Source: Jejuia sp040720935 (GTDB lineage: Bacteria > Bacteroidota > Bacteroidia > Flavobacteriales > Flavobacteriaceae). Taken from it: 64,000 nucleotides of DNA. Positions within the stretch are counted from its first letter, which is position 1; each line of letters starts with the position of its first letter. The position numbers and the translations under genes were made by a program. The stretch covers positions 62,001 through 126,000 of the forward strand of contig NZ_JBFDAE010000008.1 of assembly GCF_040720935.1 (NCBI RefSeq). Reading direction: 5' to 3'. Of this stretch, positions 35,231-43,428 are shown piece by piece. The notes beneath the pieces are model-generated. The model did not search any database and had not been told where the DNA came from. It was given only the letters and a program-made list of their open reading frames with translations.

Positions 35231-36234
35231 AAGCTTCTTATTTAAAGAAAAAAAATCAAGAAGAAGCCACACGGTTCATAAAAAAGCCTAATCATATTTT
35301 AACTGCTCGTTTTGCTCTATCGACGTTAGAGAAGAATATTATCTACACAGTTTTAGACCAACTTCAAAAGGTTATGTCTAAGGATTTGAATCAAAATTAT
35401 AAAGAGCAAGAAGTTATTGTGGAGTTAAAGCTTTTAGATAAACATCGTAATTATCATCGTATCAAAAATGCTATAAAATCTTTAGGTTCAAAACAAGTTG
35501 AGTTCGAAATGAATATACCTAATGGTAATAGAGCTGATAAGATATTCGATTCGGCAACTTCATTGGTAAGTGGTTTAACCTACGAAAGAAATTCTGAATA
35601 TATTTCTTTTTGGGTGCCATCGTCAGCTTGCAGGTTTTTCTGTTATATAGGTGGTGGTTACACAAGCTTTCAAAAAACAATAGCTATAAGTCTTACAACA
35701 AATCCTGCTAAGTGTATGTATGAGCTTTGTTGTAGATGGATTGATAAAGGTGGCTTTGAATGTACGATTGAAGAATTTAGGCTTTTAATGAATACAGGAG
35801 AAAAATATAAACAAATATCTCATTTAAGAACACGTTTTTTAGAAGACCCTAAACAAGAACTAAAAAAAAGAGCAGATGTCTACTTTAGTTTTAAGCTACA
35901 TAAACGAGGAAGTACTTATTATTCAATAACCTTTAAATTCCATAGAAACACAGAAGTTAAAGATGAGTATAGAGGTATTGATAGCAAACAGTACATTTTT
36001 GTTTATAACTTCTTAAATCGCTTCTATTCAAATCAGATGGACACAAAGGCATTAGATTATTCTGAATCAATTGCTCAATCAGGTAAAATTGATAAAGCAT
36101 ACTCACGGTTTTTAAGATTAGATGATGATTATACTTCTGGCAAAAAAACTAAAGCTGATATCAAAAACTTATTGAACAAAATAATACTCAAAGAAGTTGG
36201 TGTTAAAGGAGTTGCAAAATCCAAAACACACTAA
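35227..36234 (+). CDS. Plasmid-type replication initiator (Rep_3/RepB-like)
   Basis: A 335-residue protein with the two-winged-helix initiator pattern: 'NHILTARFALSTLEKNIIYT', 'ELKLLDKHRNYHRIKNAIKS', 'WVPSSACRFFCYIGGGYTSF', 'TTNPAKCMYELCCRWIDKGG' and 'IEEFRLLMNTGEKYKQISHL'. Initiators of this class bind iterons, and three 22-bp iteron-like repeats lie directly downstream (36262-36337). It therefore probably lets the excised circular form replicate. It overlaps the HTH gene by 4 bp. Confidence 0.88.
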   Translation: MKASYLKKKNQEEATRFIKKPNHILTARFALSTLEKNIIYTVLDQLQKVMSKDLNQNYKEQEVIVELKLLDKHRNYHRIKNAIKSLGSKQVEFEMNIPNGNRADKIFDSATSLVSGLTYERNSEYISFWVPSSACRFFCYIGGGYTSFQKTIAISLTTNPAKCMYELCCRWIDKGGFECTIEEFRLLMNTGEKYKQISHLRTRFLEDPKQELKKRADVYFSFKLHKRGSTYYSITFKFHRNTEVKDEYRGIDSKQYIFVYNFLNRFYSNQMDTKALDYSESIAQSGKIDKAYSRFLRLDDDYTSGKKTKADIKNLLNKIILKEVGVKGVAKSKTH

Positions 36235-36261
36235 AAAAAAGATATGTGTGATTGAGACGCT

Positions 36262-36337
36262 GAACTTCGTCATTTTGTGTGATGAACTTCGTCAATTTGT
36301 GTGATAGCCATTTTAGAACTTCGTCATTTTGTGTGAT
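36262..36337 (+). other. Iteron array, candidate replication origin
   Basis: Three copies of a 22-bp sequence, GAACTTCGTCATTTTGTGTG followed by AT, start at 36262, 36284 (one mismatch) and 36316. The first two are immediately adjacent; the third is 10 bp further on. A degenerate half copy follows (~36339). Upstream 'GTGTGATT' at 36246 may be a truncated copy. Placement just after a Rep_3-type initiator gene supports an oriV. Confidence 0.82.
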
Positions 36338-36455
36338 TAACTTCTGTTAAGTGTAGTAATCATAGGTGTTTCAAGTGCTCTACAATAAGGTTAACCTACA
36401 ATAAATAAACAAGTAGTGTGAAAATCAATAAAAATGCTGTTGAAAAGAAAAAGAT

Positions 36456-37340
36456 ATGAATAGCAAAACTGCAAAAGAATTAGATTTAGTTGAGTTGATG
36501 GCATCACTCAATTTTCATCCTGTAAAACGGATTAAGTATGATGTTTGGTTTTTTAGTCCATTTCGGGATGAAACCACACCTTCATTCAAAGTATGCTCAA
36601 AAATTAATAAATGGTTCGACCACGGCGAAGGAAAAGGTGGTAACACACTTGATTTTATGATTAGGTTAAAGATGTGCTCAATTAGTGAGGCGCTAAAACT
36701 ATTGGAAAATAAATCTTTTTCTTTTCAAAAGCCAAAAAAATCGAATATCGAAACAATTCGAAATTATGAAATTGTTAGTGAACGGAGAGTCCAAAAAGCG
36801 ACATTGATTAGTTATTTACACGAAAGAAAGATTGACGTTTCAACTGCAAGGAAGTACTGTATTGAATTACATTATTTAAATATTCAAAAAGCAAACTCAA
36901 ACAACGCCAAAAAATCTAAAAGTGATAATAGGCTAAAACCCTTTTATACTATTGCATTTAAAAATGACCTTGGAGGTTATGAAACAAGAAATAAAATTTT
37001 TCAGAGTTGCTTATTTGTTAAAGCAATCACAACCATCAAAAATGATTCTAATACCTTGAATTTATTTGAAGGTTTTTTGGACTTTATATCGTACCTGACT
37101 TTAATGCCCCATAAAGAAAATGAAGATTTCATAATAACAAATTCGACTTCAATAGTAAAAAACACAATTGAAGTATTACCAAATTACACAACTGTTAAGA
37201 CGTTCTTCGATAATGATGAATCTGGTATTAAAGCGACAAAAATGATTCAAGAAAATTGTAAAAGAGAGTTCTTAAATGAAAGCTTAAAATTCAAAAAATA
37301 TAATGATGTTAATGATTACTTAATGGCATATAGACGCTAG
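36456..37340 (+). CDS. Primase-like protein (CHC2-type zinc finger and Toprim)
   Basis: A 294-residue protein. The N-terminal part matches a CHC2-type primase zinc-finger region with the outer residues degenerate ('WFFSPFRDETTPSFKVCSK', 'KWFDHGEGKGGNTLDFM', 'MCSISEALKLLE'). The C-terminal half holds a Toprim domain ('LNLFEGFLDFISYLT', 'VKTFFDNDESGIKATKMIQE'), with the acidic Glu and DxD-like Asp residues. It probably primes replication of the excised or transferred strand. Such genes sit between rep and mob in many Bacteroides mobilizable elements. Confidence 0.85.
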   Translation: MNSKTAKELDLVELMASLNFHPVKRIKYDVWFFSPFRDETTPSFKVCSKINKWFDHGEGKGGNTLDFMIRLKMCSISEALKLLENKSFSFQKPKKSNIETIRNYEIVSERRVQKATLISYLHERKIDVSTARKYCIELHYLNIQKANSNNAKKSKSDNRLKPFYTIAFKNDLGGYETRNKIFQSCLFVKAITTIKNDSNTLNLFEGFLDFISYLTLMPHKENEDFIITNSTSIVKNTIEVLPNYTTVKTFFDNDESGIKATKMIQENCKREFLNESLKFKKYNDVNDYLMAYRR

Positions 37341-37371
37341 TTTTTATGGGTAAAATATATCGAGAGGTGTC

Positions 37372-37405
37372 AATGTCCTGACAAATTTCATTTTGTCAGC
37401 ACATT
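37372..37405. other. Inverted repeat upstream of mobC, candidate oriT
   Basis: AATGT-c-CTGACAAA (37372-37385), loop TTTCAT, then TTTGTCAG-c-ACATT (37392-37405): 13 paired bases with one mismatch. It is the strongest hairpin in the mob region and is not followed by a T-run right away, so it fits an origin of transfer next to its relaxase better than a terminator. Confidence 0.45.
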
Positions 37406-37454
37406 AACATCACGTTTTTCATCCCGAAGGTCGCAAAATTTTTAAAGAGATAAA

Positions 37455-37754
37455 ATGAAAAAAAACAAGAAAATAGAATTTAGAGTTACGCTCACAGAAC
37501 ATCTTATAATTAAACATAAAGCATATAAAACTGGATGTTCAGTTTCAGAATACCTAAGAAATATTGCGCTAGATTATCCTTTGACTTATAAGCTTACTTA
37601 TGATGAAATTGAAGTTTATAAACAGCTAAATAAGTTTGGAGATAATTTTAGAAGAATAGGTAACTTATTCAAATTAGGAGATGTTACTGGAGTTAAAGAA
37701 ACTTCGATAGATACAGCCAAACTTATACGAGAACATTTAAATAAATTGAAATGA
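37455..37754 (+). CDS. MobC-like mobilization (relaxosome) protein
   Basis: A 99-residue basic protein with a ribbon-helix-helix start ('KKNKKIEFRVTLTEHLIIKH', 'AYKTGCSVSEYLRNIALDYP') and the MobC ending 'YKQLNKFGDNFRRIGNLFKL'. Proteins of this family bind oriT and help the relaxase nick it. Its stop overlaps the relaxase start by 4 bp, and a candidate oriT hairpin lies 50 bp upstream. Confidence 0.87.
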   Translation: MKKNKKIEFRVTLTEHLIIKHKAYKTGCSVSEYLRNIALDYPLTYKLTYDEIEVYKQLNKFGDNFRRIGNLFKLGDVTGVKETSIDTAKLIREHLNKLK

Positions 37755-38656
37755 TAAGTAAAGCAAAATCTTGCCCAGGCGGAACTGCGCTTTTTCATTA
37801 TGTGGTTAATGAAGATAAAGGATATGAACTTTTGCGTAATGGTCTTTCTGGAGTAACACCAAAAGAACTGTATTCTGATATGGCTATCTTTCAAAATCAA
37901 AATTTAAAATGTAAGAACAACACTATAAGTATTGTTTTATCGCCAACTATTGAAGATAGTAGTCGTATGTCAGACTACCAGTTAAAGGAACTAACAAAAG
38001 GTTTCTTAAAGGAAATGAATCTAGATCCTAAATCAAATCAATTTATTGCCTTTATACATACTGAGAAAGACCATAAGCACTTACATATTTTACTAAATCG
38101 TGTGAAATCAGATGGCAAATTAATAAATGATAGTTTTATTAGTAAAAAGGCACAAGACGCTGCACATAAGATGGCTCTGGAATACGGATGGACATCAGCT
38201 AAAGACATAAAGGAAACTAGAGAGCGTGAACAAAAAGAATTTACAAAAGAAGTAAGAAGTATAATCAAAAAAGCGCATTACTTAGTTTTAAAAGGTAAGC
38301 CTAAAAACCTCGTTGCTTATCAAAAAGATATGGCAAAGTTTGGGATTCAAGTTTTGCCTACTATTAATAAACAAGGTAACATTCAAGGTTATCGATTTAT
38401 TCACGATGCTTCAGGAACTAATTTAAAGGCAAGTGAAGTAGATAGGAATTTGAAACTTAATAAATTGTTTTCTAACGAAAATGAAATATCGAGAAATTCA
38501 AATAACTGGAATAAAGAATCTGTAATAAATGACTATAGTTTAAATGCTTCGATTTTTAAATCAATAATTACTCAACTAGCCTTTAGTGGTGGCGAGAGTC
38601 AAAATGAAAATTTAGAAAAAAAGAAATCAAGAAAAAGAAAATCAGTAAGACGTTAA
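37751..38656 (+). CDS. MOBP-type relaxase
   Basis: A 301-residue relaxase/mobilization nuclease. The N-terminus ('AKSCPGGTALFHYVVNEDKG') carries a candidate catalytic Tyr. The three-His metal motif is clear: H103 and H108-x-H110-x-H112 in 'HTEKDHKHLHILLNRV'. A C-terminal basic tail ('EKKKSRKRKSVRR') could bind DNA. It nicks the transferred strand at oriT and leads it through a helper's secretion channel. It is short and lacks a helicase or primase fusion, as usual for mobilizable rather than conjugative elements. Confidence 0.88.
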   Translation: MISKAKSCPGGTALFHYVVNEDKGYELLRNGLSGVTPKELYSDMAIFQNQNLKCKNNTISIVLSPTIEDSSRMSDYQLKELTKGFLKEMNLDPKSNQFIAFIHTEKDHKHLHILLNRVKSDGKLINDSFISKKAQDAAHKMALEYGWTSAKDIKETREREQKEFTKEVRSIIKKAHYLVLKGKPKNLVAYQKDMAKFGIQVLPTINKQGNIQGYRFIHDASGTNLKASEVDRNLKLNKLFSNENEISRNSNNWNKESVINDYSLNASIFKSIITQLAFSGGESQNENLEKKKSRKRKSVRR

Positions 38657-38660
38657 AACT

Positions 38661-39149
38661 ATGGCTAAACAATCCCAACCAAAAGTATCTGAATTGGTAG
38701 AGGTACTAATTCAGCAAATGTCAAATTTCGATAAGGTCATAAGGGACCGAAATGATATTTTAAATAAATCTATTTCAAAGTTAAATAGTATAAAGGTTGA
38801 TTTTAATATTGCGGAACTTGAAGCAATGAAACAATCAAATCGTAATATTATTAAAAACGATTTTGAAAATTTTCACGCACAAACAAGAGAAAATAATAAG
38901 GAATTATTGAATATTCATAAAAAAGTTAGCTCAAAAAGATTGCTTTATCTGATTATTCTGAATGTTTTTTTTCTTTCAACAGCAGGACTATCATTTTACA
39001 TCGCAGTTAAGAATTCAGTTGAAAAAAGCGAATATGAAAATGTATTAAAAGATAGAAATAAGTTTAAGAAACAAGCCTATGACTATCATAGCTACTTCCT
39101 TGAAAATCAAAAAGAAGCATTGAGGTATAATAATTGGAAGGAGAAATAA
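38661..39149 (+). CDS. Coiled-coil, single-pass membrane protein next to the relaxase
   Basis: A 162-residue protein, not a family I recognise by name. Residues ~1-90 are helical and polar ('VLIQQMSNFDKVIRDRNDIL', 'ELEAMKQSNRNIIKNDFENF'), probably coiled coil. Residues 93-116 are one membrane helix ('RLLYLIILNVFFLSTAGLSF'). The C-terminal ~45 residues are charged. It starts 4 bp after the relaxase stop. Similar small coiled-coil membrane proteins follow relaxases in Bacteroidetes elements and may dock the relaxosome to the membrane; inferred from position only. Confidence 0.65.
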   Translation: MAKQSQPKVSELVEVLIQQMSNFDKVIRDRNDILNKSISKLNSIKVDFNIAELEAMKQSNRNIIKNDFENFHAQTRENNKELLNIHKKVSSKRLLYLIILNVFFLSTAGLSFYIAVKNSVEKSEYENVLKDRNKFKKQAYDYHSYFLENQKEALRYNNWKEK

Positions 39150-39460
39150 ATTACAGTTTTGATGTATTATATTAAAACTACAAAGTCTTATTATTACTTT
39201 ATAGTTTAACATCAATATAGTTTTATATTAAAACAGTTTTACTATTTTAATGTATTATAGTTTTACTGTATTAATATAAAATAGCATTATAGCAAAAAAG
39301 GTTTTTTTAATCATTGAGAACAAATGCATATCAGCTTTAAAAATCAATCAATTAAAAATATAAATCCTTAAATTTGTAAAGAATAAAATAAATAATATGA
39401 GAGAGAAATAAATTAATTTAATAATATAAAAGCGTTTAGCTTTTGATTCGGACATAGAAA
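39150..39460. other. AT-rich non-coding region with short repeats
   Basis: No gene is seen. TATAGTTTA/TATAGTTTTA-like units recur four times between 39200 and 39300 in nearly pure A/T sequence ('TTATAGTTTAACATC', 'ATATAGTTTTATATT', 'AACAGTTTTACTATT', 'TTATAGTTTTACTGT'). It could be a DNA-unwinding region or simply decayed DNA. Confidence 0.4.
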
Positions 39461-39587
39461 CTCGCCAGTTTTAAATTTCCCCAAAATCAAAGTTAGGACG
39501 TCCTCGCAATGGCGAGGGCTGTTCTTATTTGGGGAAGGGTTTCTGGCGAGACCTCTATACTGATAAGTAATGGTCTCTCGCTTTTTT
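39461..39587 (+). ncRNA. Structured leader with mutually exclusive hairpins ending in a terminator
   Basis: Three nested stems are visible: CTCGCCAG (39461-39468) with CTGGCGAG (39543-39550); TTCCCCAAA (39477-39485) with TTTGGGGAA (39528-39536); CCTCGC (39502-39507) with GCGAGG (39512-39517). A second hairpin uses GCGAGACC (39546-39553) and GGTCTC-tCGC (39572-39580) followed by TTTTTTT. The 3' arm of the outer stem overlaps the 5' arm of the terminator, so only one can form. This looks like an attenuator or regulatory RNA before the gene at 39599. Confidence 0.6.
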
Positions 39588-39598
39588 TATACCCAATT

Positions 39599-39976
39599 AT
39601 GAAACAAAAAAAAATAGTAATTAATGGCAAATTAAGCCTCGATGCAGAAGAAATGATTCACGAATATTTCAAAACTCAAACAGTTAACGGTATTGAGGAT
39701 TTTGTAATGTCAGAAAAGGAATTTTTAGATAAATATAAAGGTACTTATTGCCTTAATGAATGGAGTACAATCAAACAATATGCAATTTACACTATAGACT
39801 GTTTTATATGTTTTAAATCCTATGATGTTATTATAGAAAGTAGGGAGAAATTCTACACGTATGCCGAAGCAGATTATCGTTTATGTAGTAAATGTTTTAA
39901 TACCAATAATAAATTATACCATTCAGGCTTAGGTCTTCACTTAGCTGGAGATATCGTTTCTCAAAAATATCACTAA
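39599..39976 (+). CDS. Small zinc-ribbon-like protein, unknown
   Basis: A 125-residue protein, not recognised. Two CxxC pairs (C68/C71 in 'DCFICF' and C96/C99 in 'LCSKCF') suggest a zinc ribbon. The N-terminal half is acidic and helical ('LSLDAEEMIHEYFKTQ'). The frame is open upstream to 39509, but that stretch is the structured leader; the ATG at 39599 comes just after the terminator-like T-run and is the likely start. Expression may depend on read-through of that structure. Confidence 0.6.
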   Translation: MKQKKIVINGKLSLDAEEMIHEYFKTQTVNGIEDFVMSEKEFLDKYKGTYCLNEWSTIKQYAIYTIDCFICFKSYDVIIESREKFYTYAEADYRLCSKCFNTNNKLYHSGLGLHLAGDIVSQKYH

Positions 39977-39987
39977 TAAAAAATACT

Positions 39988-40491
39988 ATGAAAAAAATCA
40001 TACTAACAATCTCACTTTTAGCTAGTTTTCTATTTACTAACGGGCAGAATATTACAAAAACAGAACTTAACGAAGCTGAATTAGCATACCTTAGTAAGGA
40101 CATTGCTAAAAGTTGGGGGGCAAAAATCCCTGATGACGACTTAATAAATTCGACTAAAAATAACTTAATAACGTATCAGTTCGAAATTGTTTATAAGGAT
40201 ACTGTGCTATATCGTGGTAATATTGCCAAACCAATCTTATCTGAAATTAGTTTCGGAATCTACAGAACCAGAGTTCAGTTTTGTCTCGATTATGAAACTC
40301 TAGATGCTGAAACAAAATTAGAATTGGCAGAAAGCAAGGAATTGAGTCTTGTAACCACAGAAAGTGGAAATAAATATTACTGTGCGCAAAGGTATAAGTT
40401 ATTTGAAAATAATTATAAAAGCGAACTAACTGTAAATGATACTTTGTCTGATAAAATTCATTTCAAATTTTATAAATTGACTGAAAATTAG
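39988..40491 (+). CDS. Exported protein of unknown function
   Basis: A 167-residue protein with a clear signal peptide ('MKKIILTISLLASFLFTNG', cut near 'GQN'). The mature part is mixed alpha/beta with 'LTYLSK'-type polar stretches and two Cys ('VQFCLDYETL', 'YYCAQRYKLF') that could pair in the periplasm. It starts 11 bp after the zinc-ribbon gene and is probably co-transcribed with it. No domain assigned. Confidence 0.6.
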   Translation: MKKIILTISLLASFLFTNGQNITKTELNEAELAYLSKDIAKSWGAKIPDDDLINSTKNNLITYQFEIVYKDTVLYRGNIAKPILSEISFGIYRTRVQFCLDYETLDAETKLELAESKELSLVTTESGNKYYCAQRYKLFENNYKSELTVNDTLSDKIHFKFYKLTEN

Positions 40492-40643
40492 CTGAATGTA
40501 TAAACGAAAATTAACTAAACCGAAGTAGTAGAATATAGAGATAACTACCTTTAATTGGTGTTGTTCTCATATTTGTACTATTAAGTAGAATCTACGGATT
40601 AAAAAACCTAATTGTCCACCAGTTGGGGGATTAAATATTAAAC

Positions 40644-40666
40644 AACCGCTATTTGCGGTTTTTTTA
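40644..40666 (+). terminator. Intrinsic terminator
   Basis: AACCGC-tattt-GCGGTT followed by T's (40659-40665). It isolates the restriction operon from the genes upstream. The remaining spacer 40492-40761 holds no gene. Confidence 0.8.
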
Positions 40667-40761
40667 TTGAATGTAATTAAAATTGGAATATAAAAACATA
40701 ACGTTATCCGATGTGTTTTACAATTGAAACATCTATATTTAAAAACTTTTAATATAACAGA

Positions 40762-40947
40762 ATGAACCGAATTAAAGCAGTTCTAGAAGAAAAGGGTATT
40801 AAGCAAGTTTGGCTAGCAGAACAGTTAGGCAAAAGTTTTAATACTGTTAATGGTTATGTGCAGAATAGGAAGCAGCCTAGTATTGAGACATTATTCAAAA
40901 TTGGGCAAATTCTGCACGTTGACCCAAAGATATTGCTAGCAACTTGA
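40762..40947 (+). CDS. Small XRE-type HTH regulator (probable controller of the restriction operon)
   Basis: A 61-residue protein made of one XRE/Cro HTH domain: 'IKAVLEEKGIKQVWLAEQLG', 'KSFNTVNGYVQNRKQPSIET' and 'LFKIGQILHVDPKILLAT'. It lies 60 bp upstream of hsdM in the same direction. Size and position match the C-protein-like regulators that time restriction after entry into a new host. The role is inferred from these two facts. Confidence 0.8.
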   Translation: MNRIKAVLEEKGIKQVWLAEQLGKSFNTVNGYVQNRKQPSIETLFKIGQILHVDPKILLAT

Positions 40948-41007
40948 TATAATTACAAGAAATAAATATTGATAACATTAAACCTAAACAAGTTATAAAA
41001 ACCATTT

Positions 41008-43428
41008 ATGGCAATTAAAAAATCAGAATTATATAGTTCACTTTGGAAAAGTTGTGACGAATTAAGAGGTGGTATGGATGCTTCTCAATACAAAGATTAC
41101 ATTCTTCCGTTACTATTTATAAAATATGTTTCAGACAAGTATGCAGATGATGAAGATGCATTAATTACCATTCCAGAAGGTGCAAGTTTTAACGATTTGG
41201 TTAAAATGAAAGGGAAAGATGGTATAGGCGATTACATCAACAAAAAAGTTTTAGCACCTATTGATAAGGAAAACGGATTTGATATGCTCTCTAAAATGGC
41301 AGATTTCAATGACGAAGATAAACTAGGGAAAGGGAAAGAACTTATTGAAAAGTTAAGCAAACTAATTGCTATTTTCGAAAACCCTGCGCTTAACTTCAGT
41401 AATAACAGAGCTGAAGATGACGACCTATTGGGCGATGCATACGAGTACCTAATGCAACACTTCGCAAAAGAAGCAGGAAAGAGCAAAGGGCAATTTTATA
41501 CGCCTGCGGAAGTGTCTCGAATAATGGCAAAAATTATAGGTGTAAATAAAGCCACTTCGCAATCTCAAACCGTATATGACCCAGCCTGTGGATCAGCTTC
41601 GTTGCTTTTAAAAGTAAACGATGAAGCACCTCACGGATTAACAATTTACGGTCAAGAAAAAGACAATGCTACAGTTGCCTTAGCAAAAATGAATATGGTA
41701 TTGCATAATAATCCCGAAGCAGTACAAGATATCGTGCAAGGAAACACATTAGCAGAGCCAATACATAAAGATGGAGACCAATTAAAACGCTTCGATTTCT
41801 GTGTGGCAAATCCACCATTTTCAGTTAAATCTTGGAGCAATGGTTTTAATCCACAAAGTGATATTTATAAGCGTTTTGATGGTTATGGCATTCCGCCTAA
41901 TAAAAATGGCGACTATGCTTTTTTATTGCATATCATCCGTTCTTTAAAGACGAAAGGAAAAGGAGCAGTTATTTTACCTCACGGTGTTTTGTTCCGTGGT
42001 AATGCAGAAGCAACTATAAGAACCAACATTGTAAAACGTGGTTTAATTAAAGGGATTATTGGATTGTCTGCCAACTTGTTTTTTGGAACTGGTATTCCTG
42101 CTTGTATTATTGTTATAGACAAAGAAAACGCAGCAACTCGTAAAGGTATTTTTATGATAGATGCTAGTAAAAGCTTTATAAAAAATGGAAACAAAAACCG
42201 TTTAAGAGAGCAAGATTTACATAAAATCGTAGATGTTTTTAATAAACAAGTGAAAGTAGAAAAGTTTTCAAGAATGGTATCTTATAAAGAGATTGAAGCC
42301 AACGAATACAATCTTAATATTCCAAGATATATTGATAGTCAAGATGAAGAAGATATACAAGATATCCAAGCTCATTTATTAGGCGATATTCCTAATAGAG
42401 ATGTGGAAGCCTTGCAAAATTATTGGGATGTTTACCCAAACCTAAAGGAGCATTTGTTTCAACCTACAAAAAGAGAGCAATATAAAAGTTTAGTTGTACC
42501 TAAGGCATTGATTAAAGAAGCTATTTTTAATCACGCTGAATTTATAATATACCGAAAATCTTTAGATAGGGTTTATAGCGAATGGGAAAGTGAAACTAAA
42601 CCAAAACTTTGGAACATTAATGAAATCACTAAGCCAAAGGAATTAGTTGCTGAAATATCTGAAAGCCTATTAAAACAGTATAAAAACAAAGCCTTAATCA
42701 ATCCGTATGATATTTATCAGCATTTAATGGATTATTGGAATGAAACACTAAAAGATGATAGTTTTTTAATTAAAGAAGGTGGTTGGGTAGCCACATCAAC
42801 ACCATTAAAAGATAAAAACGGAAAAATTAGAAAAGGCGAATTTGAAAGCGAATTAATCTCTTTTGAATTGGTTATAAATAGATTTTTCAAAAAGGAGAAA
42901 ACCGAAGTAACTACAATTGAAGTCTATTTAGATACATTATCAGCTGAAATGACTGAACTCATTGAGGAACATTCTGGCGATGAAGGTTTATTGAATGAAG
43001 TAATTAATGATAAAGGCAATATTACTAAAGGTTATATGAGTAAACGTCTTAAAGAAATAAAAGGAGACGATGAATATGCAGATGAATATGATATAATTCA
43101 CATTTACGATAAACTAATGTCTTTAGAAACTGCGAATAAAAAGACTTTAAAAGAAGAAGTCGCAAAATTAAAACAAAAAGCATATGCCAAATATTCTGAA
43201 TTAACAGAACAGGAAATAAAAATTCTTATTGTTGAAGATAAATGGTTAACAATTATAAAAAATAAGATTGATAGCGAAATAGACCGCATAAGCCAACGAT
43301 TAACTGACCGTATAATGGAGTTGGCAAACCGTTACGAATACCCATTACCTAAAGTAGAGCAACAAGTTCAAGAATTGCAAAAGAAAGTTGCACAACATTT
43401 ACAAAAAATGGGAATGGTATGGAATTAA
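41008..43428 (+). CDS. hsdM: Type I restriction-modification DNA methyltransferase subunit
   Basis: An 806-residue protein. Residues ~1-150 are the HsdM helical N-domain ('LYSSLWKSCDELRGGMDAS', 'YVSDKYADDEDAL'). The methyltransferase core follows with SAM motif I 'YDPACGSASLLL' (~190) and catalytic NPPF ('VANPPFSVKSW', ~267). From ~480 on there is a long C-terminal extension of about 320 residues ending in coiled coil ('EQQVQELQKKVAQHLQK'), longer than classic HsdM (~530). It makes N6-adenine modification with HsdS. Its end overlaps the hsdS start by 10 bp. Confidence 0.94.
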   Translation: MAIKKSELYSSLWKSCDELRGGMDASQYKDYILPLLFIKYVSDKYADDEDALITIPEGASFNDLVKMKGKDGIGDYINKKVLAPIDKENGFDMLSKMADFNDEDKLGKGKELIEKLSKLIAIFENPALNFSNNRAEDDDLLGDAYEYLMQHFAKEAGKSKGQFYTPAEVSRIMAKIIGVNKATSQSQTVYDPACGSASLLLKVNDEAPHGLTIYGQEKDNATVALAKMNMVLHNNPEAVQDIVQGNTLAEPIHKDGDQLKRFDFCVANPPFSVKSWSNGFNPQSDIYKRFDGYGIPPNKNGDYAFLLHIIRSLKTKGKGAVILPHGVLFRGNAEATIRTNIVKRGLIKGIIGLSANLFFGTGIPACIIVIDKENAATRKGIFMIDASKSFIKNGNKNRLREQDLHKIVDVFNKQVKVEKFSRMVSYKEIEANEYNLNIPRYIDSQDEEDIQDIQAHLLGDIPNRDVEALQNYWDVYPNLKEHLFQPTKREQYKSLVVPKALIKEAIFNHAEFIIYRKSLDRVYSEWESETKPKLWNINEITKPKELVAEISESLLKQYKNKALINPYDIYQHLMDYWNETLKDDSFLIKEGGWVATSTPLKDKNGKIRKGEFESELISFELVINRFFKKEKTEVTTIEVYLDTLSAEMTELIEEHSGDEGLLNEVINDKGNITKGYMSKRLKEIKGDDEYADEYDIIHIYDKLMSLETANKKTLKEEVAKLKQKAYAKYSELTEQEIKILIVEDKWLTIIKNKIDSEIDRISQRLTDRIMELANRYEYPLPKVEQQVQELQKKVAQHLQKMGMVWN

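Noticed and set aside
36262..36337. Short CRISPR-like array
   Set aside because: Two of the repeats are directly adjacent with no spacer, and the third is 10 bp away. They follow a Rep gene, so they are iterons. No cas genes are present anywhere in the window.
39509..39598. N-terminal extension of the zinc-ribbon protein
   Set aside because: The extra 30 codons fall exactly on the nested hairpins and terminator, which explain the sequence better than coding.
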